DNA of 64,000 nucleotides from assembly GCA_035771175.1 (NCBI GenBank), contig CM069593.1, positions 42,407,741-42,471,740 on the forward strand, written 5' to 3'. This document shows, piece by piece, positions 11,801-24,000 of this stretch. A model generated the notes under the pieces. The model saw nothing but the letters and a program-made list of their open reading frames with translations. It was not told the origin of the DNA and made no database searches. The position numbers and the translations under genes were made by a program. The stretch is from Paratinospora sagittata (Eukaryota > Streptophyta > Magnoliopsida > Ranunculales > Menispermaceae). Every line of letters starts with the position of its first letter. Position 1 is the stretch's first letter.

Positions 11801-14800
11801 TTGTGCCATTGCTCGGAATTCTGCTTCAGCACTAGATCTAGTCACTACATTCTGCTTTTTATTTCGCCATGTCACCAAATTCCCACCAAGAAACATACAA
11901 TATCCAGTAGTTGATCTTCTGTCAACTACTGAACCAGCATAGTCTGAATCAGTATATGCTTCAAGAACCACTCCTGTGTGTCGTTTAAATAAGATGCCCT
12001 GTCCTGGAGTCCTTTTAAGATACTGTAAAACGCGATTAGCTGCTTGCAAATGAATATCTTTAGGGTTACGCATGAACTGACTTATTACACTTACTGTATA
12101 TGCAATATCAGGTGTTGTGTGAGAGAGATAGATGAGTCTTCCTACTAGTCTTTGATACATCTCCTTATTAATAGTTAGCGCTTCTTCAGCTTCTCCAAGC
12201 TTGCGATTAAGATCAATAGGAGTATTCATTGGTTTGCATGCTAGCTTCCTTGTTTTTTTAAGAAGGTCTGTAATGTACTTCTGTTGAGAAATAAAGATTC
12301 CCTGTTTAGAGTGTGCCACTTCAATCCCTAGGAAGTATTTCAATCTCCCTAGTTCCTTGATCTCAAATTCCTCGGTCAAACACTGCTTCAAATTTTGTCT
12401 CTCGTTCTCATTGTTTCCTGTCATGATGATATCATCAACATACACTAATAGAGCTGTAACTCCCCCTGAAGTCGAGTGCTTAATAAACAGAGTGTGATCT
12501 CCTTGGCTTTGTCTATATTCTATATTTGTCATTACTTTGGCAAACCGACCAAACCATGCCATCGGAGATTGTTTAAGTCCATACAGGGCCTTTTTCAATT
12601 TACACACTTTATCAGTGGTGCCAAATCCTGGAGGCACTTCCATATAGATTTCTTCTTCTAAATCTCCATGTAAAAATGCATTCTTTACATCAAATTGTTG
12701 CAGATCCCAGTCATAATTAGCTGCCAATGACAAAAGAAGTCTCACAGTATTCATTTTTGCAACCAGAGCAAATGTCTCTTGATAGTCCACACCATATGTC
12801 TGAGTATATCCTTTGGCTACTAATCTTGCCTTGTAGCGCTCTAGGGACCCATCTGCTTTGTATTTTACTGTGTAAACCCATTTGCATCCCACAGGTTTCT
12901 TTCCTGCAGGCAAGTCTACCAACTCCCATGTTGTATTTTTCTCCAGGGCTTCCATTTCCACATTCATAGCTTGTTTCCAATTTGTATTAGATAAAGCCTC
13001 GGATAATGATGTAGGAGTCTGGATGTTGTTAAGGTTGGTAAGGAAACTCTTAGGGGTTGTGAGAACTTCTCGAAGGATACAACATGAGATAGTGGATACA
13101 AGGGATGTTTAGTGCATTCCCTTGTGCCCTTTCTAATGGCAATGAGAAGATCATTGTTTGGTTCAGAGGCTAAATGATCATTGTTAGTTTCAGGAACTAA
13201 TGAAATTTGTAAGGAGGGTTCAGGATTTGTTACCTCATTTTTAGGGATTGGTTTAGATTCTTGAACTTGTATCGGTTAAGGAACTGCAACTTTCTTCCTT
13301 GAGTACATTTGTCCAGTCATCCGATCCTTAGGTTCATCATTGGGTACAGAGGGTGTAGGAGATTCGGGTTTGGTTTGTTAGAGGTTAAAAGAGCCAAAAA
13401 GATCAAAAGGGTTATCAAGGGAGGTCCGATCCTTATCTTCCATGATGACACTCTCCCCCGGAAGAGGGTCCGGGATGGTAGGCGATTAATAAGGGGTGTT
13501 GCAGTAAGGACAACTTCCTTCCAATAGGACTTAGGCATAGTAATTTGAAATAAAAAGGCTCGGGTTGTATCAAGCAGGTGGCCGTTTTTTCTTTCAGCAA
13601 CTCTATTTTGTTGTGGGGTGTGAACACTTGATGATTCATGAAGGATCCCCTCGTTTTGGAAGTAATTGGTCAATATTTGATTAAAAGTCTCTAGCATTGT
13701 CAGATCGAAATCTCTTGATTTTAGCACCAAACTGGGTGTGTATCATGTTATGGAAGGTAGGAAGATCAAAGCTCACATCGGATTTTTGTTTCAGTAAGAA
13801 TGTCCACGAGACTCTAGTACAATCATCAATGAAGGACACAAACCATCGCGCTCCAGAAACATTAGGTATTGAAGAGGGACCCCAAATATCACTATGAATG
13901 AGATCAAAAGGATCTGAACTTCTTTCATTACTAAGTGGAAAAGATATACTCTTGTGTTTCGCAAGTTCACACACTTCACAATGAAAATCTTCAACATTGA
14001 GAGACTTAAACAAAAAAGGAAACATGATTTTAAGGGTTCGAAAAGAAGGATGGCCAAGGCGGCGATGATAGAGCCATAGCTTTTCTTCATTGAAAAATTT
14101 GTGCTTGGAAAGAAATGAAGTGTTACTCTTGATAGGATGTACTGGTGTCTCAAGGTAATACAACCCGTCCTGTTTCTTAGCGCGTCCAATCATCATCCCC
14201 AAGTCCTGGTCTTGAAATGCACAGTAAGTAGGGAAGAAGGTTACATTACAACTCAGATCATGGGTCGGTTTTTTAATAAAGATAAGATTAGTAGATAGTT
14301 TAGGAACATGAAGAACATTTCTGAGTGTAAGGGTGGGGCTGATGTGAACATTACCTATACCAACAACTGTGGTTAAGGATCCATCAGCTGTGGCTATTTT
14401 CCGACTACTAGGACATGGGTTGTAGGTATGAAATATATTGGGGGAATTGGTCATGTGATCAGTAGCACCAGAATCTATAACCCAAGAGTTAAGCAAAAGA
14501 CTTATCCGAGACGTTAAATCCAATAGAAATAGGAAAGTTACCTGAATGGGCCAATGAACAGGTACCTGAGGGTTTCTCAAGAGTGCCAAGCAAAGATTTC
14601 AATCTTTCAATGCCGTCTTGGCTGAATCCTTCTGGCACCGGGGAGTCTGCAACTGTTTGTTCAGTAGACAGATGTGCTTGTCCACTGGTCTTCTGCTGTC
14701 CTCCTTGTTCGGGGATGAAGGCCGGAAAAAGTATTTCCAATTGTACGAGCCTAAAGCTCTGATACCATGTTGTAAAAATAAAATAATGAAAGACACAAAG

Positions 14801-17800
14801 ATGTAACGTGGTTCGGCTCTAAAGCCGTCCACGAGAGAAGAGAGGAAATATTTTCTTATTCTTGATGATGTCTTAATGGAGGGACACCATATATATGTAG
14901 ACATACAGGGCTATGCACACATATAGCTATAATTACAATTTTAGTAACTGCTAAATAAAACGACTACTAAAATTATCATCTTTCCTTAAAGGAAATAAAT
15001 CCCATAGATTTTGCTCTTCTCCACGATACTAAAATTATCATCTTTCCTTAAAGGAAATAAATCCCATAGATTTTGCTCTTCTGCACGATACTAAAATTAT
15101 CATCTTTCCTTAAAGGAAATAAATCCCACAGATTTTACTCTTCTCCGCAATAGATTCGAATCTTACCCTTGATGATTTTACGATTCGATTTCGGTTTGAC
15201 AACTATGCATCACAAGTCATTCAACATACATCAACTATCTCTGGCAGGGCTCTCAGTTGTCACTGATACGCTACTCCTTTGCCCTAGTCTATACCTGAAG
15301 GACTTGAAAAATGTGGAAAGGAGTGAGCCAACTATGCCCAGTGAATAGAATTCAATAGTATCATCATTTATTCATCTAAACAATCCATGTATGCATGCAT
15401 GCTCCCTGTCATCAATAAGACATTGCAATTCAATATATAGCATATTCAAGCATTCATATTATCAATGCAGATTTTAAAACCATGCCTTATTCACCTTTAT
15501 TCAAATGAAGTGACAAGTGTCCCAAGGCTAATAGAATACATTGCCAGTTGGACAACACTTTCAGGTTCTACTCTCAATCTGAGGTCACATTTAAAATTTA
15601 AACTTGAATACTTCCGTCGTGACAGTGAATAACAAAGTCCATTTAATTGCCCACATGTATTATCCATGACTTTGTTGTCAATCTAGCTCGATATCCCCGA
15701 AAGCCTTGCTCGATCTTCCCAAAAGCATAGACTCAATACTAATCATGGCAATCCCAACTTAAAAACAATAAATGAGTTGACTCAGATTCAACCAACAGAC
15801 AACATATAAAAATCTCCTTTAATCCATGATTAATTAGTTTACGGGGTTAAGTGGTTCGATTATTTCCTTGTAGGGAGTATTCTCCACCTACACGGTGATG
15901 TCCAAAGATCCACTTCCCAAGGTAAATCAAACTATCGGGACTTAAAGGATTTTACCCCATAACCACACCATGCAATTCTCAACAACATACATGAACAAGC
16001 ATTCAACACACATATATATATATATATAGGATGATACAAATGAATAGTAAAATTGAAATTCTACTATCAAACAAAAGCCATAAGATATATCCCACACTCT
16101 AACTTGAGTCACGCCTCTCTATTAATACCTGCACATATCATTATTTTCATATTAACATCATTTCCTAACTTCATATTCAATTTCATGGAATTCCATAATT
16201 TCTATCATTTTAATTAATTTTCCTAACCCAATTCCAATCTCATTCTTAAGTGAGAAGTCACTGATACCTTTTCTAGAAGTCATCAAAGCCTTTTTATAAT
16301 AAAGAATAGTGAGAATGGACTTTTTAGCCATATTCCCACTAGTTCCCAAGTCTATTTCATCTATCGGAAACCTATATCCAATTACTAAAAATACCAGTCC
16401 ATCTCCTAAAATCACGGAATCAACACCAAAATGTTCAGAACTGATCATTCTATCACCCTACAGTCTCAAACAAGTGTTTCACTGGAGTTTAACAACATGG
16501 TTCTGGAGGTCTCCGATGTCTAACTGCACTACCGACATCTATATACAAGTGCCGATTTGAAAAATCAACTTAAACCACATGTAAAATTCATGATAAACAT
16601 TTCTAAATCATCCAAAAACATCATAAAATCCATGCATAGTTCATGTAATCTCGGATTTAGGGTTTCCGTTTGAAACCCTAGCCCCAAAACGCCATTAAAC
16701 CCAAAATGAAACTCTAACAGACACTATTTTAGCATGATTTTGGGTAATAGATCACTTCCTCTACCGTTTCGAACTAATTCCCATTCAAGGGTGCTGAAAC
16801 CCTAACTTGGGAACACCCCAAAACGTCACCTATTGCGAAATCTAAATCGAGAGAAAGTTTTCTTTCATCACCATTAGTGATTTCACAAAGAAATTTGGAG
16901 AGAAAACACATACCTAGGGCATGGATTTGTTGAAGAGCGCCTTCCGCCCTTCTCCTTCTTCGTCATTCTTCTTTTTCTCTTTTCTTTCCTCTTTCTCTCT
17001 TTTTCTCCTCTTTTTTTTTTCTTCCTTCCCAATCACGTTGGAGAGAAAGATGGGAACGGAAACAAGTTATAAAATTAGATTCCATACTCCCATATACCAT
17101 TTTTTAATCCAACTCCCATCCTTACCACTATTCATTTAAATATGATTTCTTACAGTCTAATTACACCAATTACACTTTATAAGCTCACCTAACATAATGA
17201 ACTAATATTATATAGCATTCACCACCAAACTTTCATCATCAACCATAAATTTTGGGGTATTCAATTTTATAAAAATGAGGATTGTTAAAGGCTCCCCAAC
17301 TTAAAGAAATTTCGTCCTCGAAATTTAAAAGTTAGAGAGCATACCTCATTTCATGAAGTTAGGGAAATGCTCTTTCACATAGTCTTCCCGTTCCCAGGTA
17401 TACTGCTCCTTGCCATGGAATTGCCATTTGACCTTGACCATTGGAATTTCTCTGTTTCGAAGTTTTTGTATCTTCCTGTCAAGGATCACCACTGGCTCCT
17501 CATCATAAGTCCCACCCTTTTGGGGGGTGCACAAGTACTATGTTAATTACATTATATTTATCAAGTAATAATGTGTTTGGTTGCACATGAGAATCTTAAA
17601 CAACTTTCTTAGGAATATTGTATTATTGTGTTTGGTTGCGCAGTAGAATCTTAAATGATAAATTAAATTTTTTTATTAGGGCTTCTTGGTTTTTATTTTG
17701 CTGTTTTATTTTATTTTTTTATTTTAAGAAAAAACCTTTTCCTCTGTAATCACTTTCATAGGAAAGTGAAACCTACTTGTCTCGATGGGAATCACTTTTA

Positions 17801-20800
17801 CATGGTGGGTGGGAATCCTACTTTCCCAGGAAACACTTTCTCACTTTGGTAAAAATGCAAAGAGGAAACAAATACGAGAATCTTTAAGATTCCTATTCCA
17901 ATCCCCCCCCCCCCCCCTTTACCCCATACCAAACGCCCAAAAAAATGTATGTTCGCAAGAGAATGAAAAATAGAAACAACAACATTCTAGTGACCGTGTG
18001 GTCAACATGGCTTGAAAGGAACAACACAATTTTCAGGTTAAGCACTTGGACACTCGTATAGTTTGGAATTTAGCAAGAGTTAAAACTGCAAATTGGATCA
18101 CAATTAGGAATCTTGCAAATGTTTTGTAATGACTCTACTCCAGTTCTTTACTATTAGTATGTATCACAAGACATTTCTACCAAAATTTCGGCAGAGTCTT
18201 CTCTGTATTTTAGACATTCTCAAAATCTCTTGAACCTTCAAATATCTGTCACAACATCCATACAATTTACAAAACACATGTTCTCCAATCCAACCATAAA
18301 TAATTTCCAAATGAATAAACTTACAAATTTCATCCATTCTAAAAACAATAAAGAAAACAACTTCAATTTAACAAGTGTCTAGGTAATTTCCTTCAATAAG
18401 CATTACATAAAACTAAATAATGAAGTTTTTATAAAAGAACCAAATAATAAGGTCATTAATGAAAATAAACTATTCACAAACACCTATTCTAATCCATGAT
18501 CATTGGAACCTACATCTCATTGACTTAACTAGTTGCCTAATACATAAAGTCCTCACAAAGTTCATAACTATTTTATATTTTCAAATCAAAGTATGAGCTA
18601 ATCTAATTCCTAATGCCATAACTAACAAAATCTACTTGTCGTCTCCAAATTCTTTAGAGTAAATAACGAGTCAAACCATTATAATAACCTGCAACTAAAC
18701 AAAACTTTCAACTACATAGGCAATATAATTAAAGATAAAGACATAACATTATAAGTAAACATGCTCATGCATATGCAATAGATGGATTCATGTATGACCA
18801 TTTAACCAGTACAACTAAGAGTCTACGACTAATATATGTCCCTCAGTTTGGGCACAATTCCCTCCCTACTTAACCAGCCAGGAGTAGCCGTTGACCCTAT
18901 TCGCCTGTCATAACGGTGTCACCTGCTCTGATATTCGGCCTGGGCACTTAGCCGTTGCTCACTTAGACACTGCTTATCCGGCTCAGGTTGCCATTAATCA
19001 TTTTTTCGCATATACGGTCAAATATGTCGACGTCTGCAAAAGTAGCTTGGTACCGACACTCATTCCCAAGGCGAATCCTTGCGTCTAAATGCCAATCTGG
19101 CAATTGTTGTATTCTCTTAGAAGTTCCCGCCCAAATGCATACCATACACGCCCACAGATCAATCAGAATAGTAACCCGAGACCCAAAACATCACTAAGTG
19201 ATTTTGCACTACAAGGCGTCCCATACCACCAAGTAATACAAGATCACTCAATGAAAATTCTAAATACCCACGTGATAACCAATAGGATACCTAGAGTTCT
19301 GATGCCTACTAAGCCCATTCTGACCAACCATACGCTACTAAACTTTTAGAAAATATTATTTCGTTTCAAATCAAATCTTTTATTCTAAAACAACTTAAAA
19401 TAACCATGATTCACCCTGTTATTGAGTTATTATTATGGGTCTCCGCCACTTACACATTTTTATTCATGAAACATCATACTAGATATCAATCACAACTCAT
19501 ACGTTACACATCATTGATCTGGTACAATGACCCATAATAACAAAACAACAACACTTACCCATGCATTTCACACGACATGTGTTCATCACTTGATAAGTAT
19601 ACCACTCCATAAATAGTAAAAGTTTGCTAAACAATAAAATTCATAATTTCTTTCTACCACTGACTACTCACGTCATATTTAACATTTGAATTTGATAAAT
19701 TCTTTTGTAAAGAAACTTAAGTCAAATTCATGCTAATTCTAGAAAATAGCATCAATCCAATAATGCAAGGATAATAAAAATAATTTTCATTACATAGTTT
19801 CAAAGACATATTACTCATACTAAATATAAGTTTTGAAAACAGAAAACAATGGTCATTGTAGTAATTTGGTCAGAAATTCACTCACCTTCACTTGACACCT
19901 TATGTCCATTGCTTTGGTTTCAGTTCTTTCTTTAGGTTCTTAAATCTCTTTCTTGTAGAAAGTGTTCATGAGACTCATTTGAAGTGGTTGGAACTGCATA
20001 CTACCAAAACGCGCATACTAGCTCACGATCCTATATAAAAGAGAAGTTAACTACAAATAAAACTCCTAGTTGCTTACATACATTTCTCATCTTAGACTCT
20101 TCTAATTTCCTCCTATTCATTATCTAATTCATGTTCATTGAATAACTATTAGGTTATACCATTGCTTTACATATTTCAACATCATGCCCTAATCAATCCA
20201 AATTAGGTTCTCACCTCATCTTAGGCATTTTATCAAGCACCTGTTGTGAATTATCATCTAGGACCCACACATCGTACTAACTCTTACAAGTTGATCAAGT
20301 ATCTTTTCAAATTCCCAACATTACTAAAATAAGGCACTCCTTTGAGGCATTTCATCAAATGGTTAATAGAGCCACCAAATAAGCATTCTAGACTTGCTAA
20401 TCTTTTTTCATAATTCCTAACTACATCTTGGTAAAAGGATTTAAAAATACATTGCAAAGATCAAATCAATACTCTTTAACTCCAACTAATCCACAACCCT
20501 AATCTCACTTTCCATTATCAACGTCAAAGATCTAAGCCATTTTGGAACATGCTATCAAAATAAAGCGGATAGAGAAGGATTGCTCAACTCGATCAAGATA
20601 ATAGTAGAGGATGTCTTTCACTTGGTCGTAACTCTTCAAATCACCTCCTTTTTACTCTTTCTGGTTTGCGCAGATGAGGGCCACCACCTTCTGCTTCCGC
20701 TGTACGAACTCTCCTAGGGCTTCTAGTCTTCCTTGACATAGAGAATGTGAGTTTTTATCTAAACTTCGATCTTCATCTTGTTTGTTTTATGCTAAAATCA

Positions 20801-21020
20801 CCTTCCTGATAGGTTTCTTTCTCTTGATCGTTCACAAAAGACATATAATTAAATCCCACTTCTACTCAGTTCTCCTCTAAGATCTTCTATTAAGTTTAAG
20901 AGAGAAAAGAACTCTTTCCCAAATCAACTCCTACGGTTTACCCACCACATTTTTTAAAAAAATTCTATTTTATTTTTTTAAAGAATGAATTAATAAAATA
21001 TAATTTTTATTTTATTTTAT

Positions 21021-21053
<33 letters not shown>

Positions 21054-24000
21054 AATTATTATTTGTTTTTAACTTGATTTGCTTCATTCTAAAGAAAACA
21101 CCTATTTGTATGTGTGTGTGTAGGTGAGGCCATCATTATAATATTATTAATTACTTTATTTATATATTTATTTTCAATTCTATTTTATTTTGATTCAACA
21201 AATTAATTCTATACGATTTTTATAGCTTTTTTTTTGTTTAGGCCCTAATAGGCAATCCATTAAATGTTGCTCATTATCAAAAATAAAAATAACAAAATAT
21301 ATTTATATTATATTATATTTATTTATTTATTACTTTTAAAATAACCATATTTAATAATCTCTGACCACTTATTGATTGATCTCAAATTAACTTTATTTAT
21401 TAATAACTGTTTTTTATTATTTTTTTAAATATTATAAATTTGTTGCTTAATGTGAAAGAAAATTTATTATTTGGAGAATAAATAAATATTTTATTCTATT
21501 TATTTATTATTCGAAAATTGGGGTGTTACATGTTCATAGTGTTTCCAATTGGCTAAGAAGCTGCGCTAATCTGTTGAATCTTTCGGTATTGCAGATTGGT
21601 GGACCCCTTGTTCTCTAAGCCTTTCCATTGTATTTTACTTTATTTTGATTCTCTGTTTTTTTTTTTTTTCTTTCTCTAAAAATAATATATATTCCTTTTT
21701 CTGATAATTTTTTGAGTTTTTTCAGTAACATGTGCCTCTTTGTATAACCTTTAGTTTCTTTTCTAATATGTTCAATTATCTGCTGAAATTTTGGATGATT
21801 ACTTATTTTGAGAAGAACATTTAAAATTTTGTTCATTTAATTTACAGGAGCCATTGCAGAAAGTATGTGAACTTGTACAAGAAAAAGCTGGGTTTCCTTC
21901 GACAAGAACCGGTGAAAACTGTACTTACCTCTTTTTGATTGGTGATACTGTATTCTTGGTGGTATTTTTCATCCTGAGTACTTGTTAAAATTTTTTAAGG
22001 AAGGAACTCATGGAGACTTCCCAATTGATTTGAAGGAAAAAGACACAGAAAAACAAAAATAGTGAAAAAGAAATCTAAGTATCAACTGCTCCAAAAATGT
22101 GTTATGGCCGGAAACAAGCTGTTCAACCTTTAACTCTATCCATGGGACATAGCATAATGAATCAAGAAAAGTGTAGTTCCCTAAATCTGTTCTTTCCTGG
22201 CTTTCTTTCACGTCTAAATTGTTGGAAATTTACAAAATCTTCATGGAATAGTGATTGGTAGACCTTAAAGTGTTCTTTCCATGCACTGAATATCACATCA
22301 AGCAAGATATGGAGAAGATACTGTGACTGCTCCAAATCTTCCCACCTTGAAATATTTCCAAATTTTGATGATTGAGAGTTTCCTTTTGAATTTGGACTCA
22401 CGTGTTTTTCACTTGCCAATTTCTTCCAAAATAGTTCTTCATTGATCTTGATACTTAAAACTTTCTTTTGTGCTTGATCTGCACATGGTTAGACCCTTAA
22501 CTTGAAAATATATATTTTTTTTAGAGGAAACAAAAAGGGCAAGGCAATGGAACTCATCAAGGAGATGAGTAGTGCCCTGCAATTCTAAACAATTATCAGA
22601 CCCATTACACCATATAACATAAATGAACCCACCCCATCACCCAAATAACTTAACCTGTACCCATTTGAGAGCTTAGATGTGGCCACCCACTTAGAAGCTA
22701 ATAACATGTAATTATCCCACAACAGCCTCTCTCCCTGACAGACCTCTCTAAAAATCCTATTGTTCTACTCGGTCCAAATACACCAAATAACCGCAAAGAG
22801 GATCACTAGCTAATACTCCTCAAATCTTCTTAGTAACACCCAAGGATTGTGCTAGAAAAGGAGATAAATATTCTAAAGAAGCAAGTTGGAGTTGAAGGTA
22901 GTTGTTGAACTTTGCCTATCCCAAATGGAAGCAACTGAGGGGCACTTCAAAAACAAATGAGTGGTTGTCTCGGCATCCTGCTTGTATTAAAAACACTAGC
23001 TGGGAGAAGAAACATGTAAGGAAACCTAGACCGAAGAATTTCAGCTGTATTCAACTTGCCAAAGATTGATAAGCTGACTTACATACACTTTAACCTTTGT
23101 TGGCACTTTAGCGTTCCTAAAGGGGCAAAAGAGGAGGTAAGCTGGTCATTGGAGCCTACCAATTGGGAGAAGAAAGAGTTGGTCGAGAAGCATCTAGAGG
23201 TTTCAAGGGATCATAGATAGCAATCCTCTCTTTGTGATAAATAGACAGACTCAAGCAAGGGAAGCAAGTAACTCACCTTCTCCTCTTCTTTAGGGGTAAG
23301 GCCTCTAGCAAAGTGAAGGTTCCAAGAAGGTGACTCATCCCCATTATCACTGTAGAAAGAGGAAATAGGGGCATTATGCAACTGAGAAAGCCTGAAAATG
23401 TTAGGGAAAAAAGTCTTAAGGTTATTGTTACTATACTAGATATCCTCTCAAAAGTGGAAAGTCTTACCATTTCCCACTCTTGGCCATATATGGTTCTCAA
23501 AGGAAGTGTAGAGAGACTTAATATATTTCCAGGGATGCGATATGTAGAGAGAGGGGCAACTCCAACAATCTTTCCATTGCCCGTTAGACTGTGCCTACTC
23601 TAAATGACCCTATTCCCAATAGACCCTTGTTTGTGTTGAAACCTCCACAACCTCTTTCCCAAAAGAGCAATGTACCTCTTATGAAGATTGCATATACCTA
23701 GACCACCTTGTTCCACCTTAAGACTGACCACCTCCCACCAAACCAAATGGCTACCCTTGAATTCCTCTCCTCCTATCCAACGGAAATGTCTCATCAGCCT
23801 TTCAATAATCACGATCACTTTGCTAGGCATTTTGAAGAAAGGCAGGAACAGAGTGCAACAAAGCTAACTTTACCCCCTTTTGAGAGGAAGCTCTGTTTCC
23901 ACTCTTGAAGTCTCTTGGAGATCTTAGCGATCATTGAGTCCCAGAAAGCCATCTTAAGCAAATTGCGTCCCAGAGGCATGCCCAAATAATTCAAAGTTAA

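Larger units (their letters stand above)
11209..15149 (-). mobile_element. Ty1/copia LTR retrotransposon, defective
   Basis: Antisense to VPS13. LTRs at 11209-11475 and 14768-15149 begin and end TGTGGAGAAG...ACAACA when read on the minus strand. The primer-binding site TGGTATCAGAGC touches the 5' LTR and a purine-rich tract (gaggggaag) precedes the 3' LTR. The order protease, GAG-pre-integrase, integrase, RT, RNase H is that of Copia. Gag is almost absent, because only about 170 bp separates the PBS from the protease frame. Pol is broken near 13000-13320 and 13700. The LTRs are alike apart from a local triplication and small indels, suggesting a fairly recent insertion. Confidence 0.93.
10506..15207. 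mobile_element. Foldback (long inverted-repeat) element, split by a Copia retrotransposon
   Basis: The left arm (10506-10818) is complementary to the right arm (10939-11208 plus 15150-15207), with a loop of about 120 nt. Ends read CATAGTTGTCAAACC inward from the left and GGTTTGACAACTATG on the right, each followed by matching aatcgaatcg and caagggtaagattc. The retrotransposon at 11209-15149 lies inside the right arm. Without it the element is about 760 bp. No coding capacity and no clear target duplication. Confidence 0.8.

Noticed and set aside
18891..19350. Coding frames in a GC-richer island
   Set aside because: Open in several frames on both strands with no domain; fits non-coding LTR-type sequence.
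15210..21531. A single full-length Gypsy element with matching LTRs
   Set aside because: The two candidate LTRs differ (tgaatacccc versus tgtaacaccccaa starts and different interiors), and most of gag-pol is absent, so they are probably different elements.
22008..22419. Antisense protein-coding gene
   Set aside because: Short overlapping frames without a recognised domain or splice context; more likely old transposon sequence.
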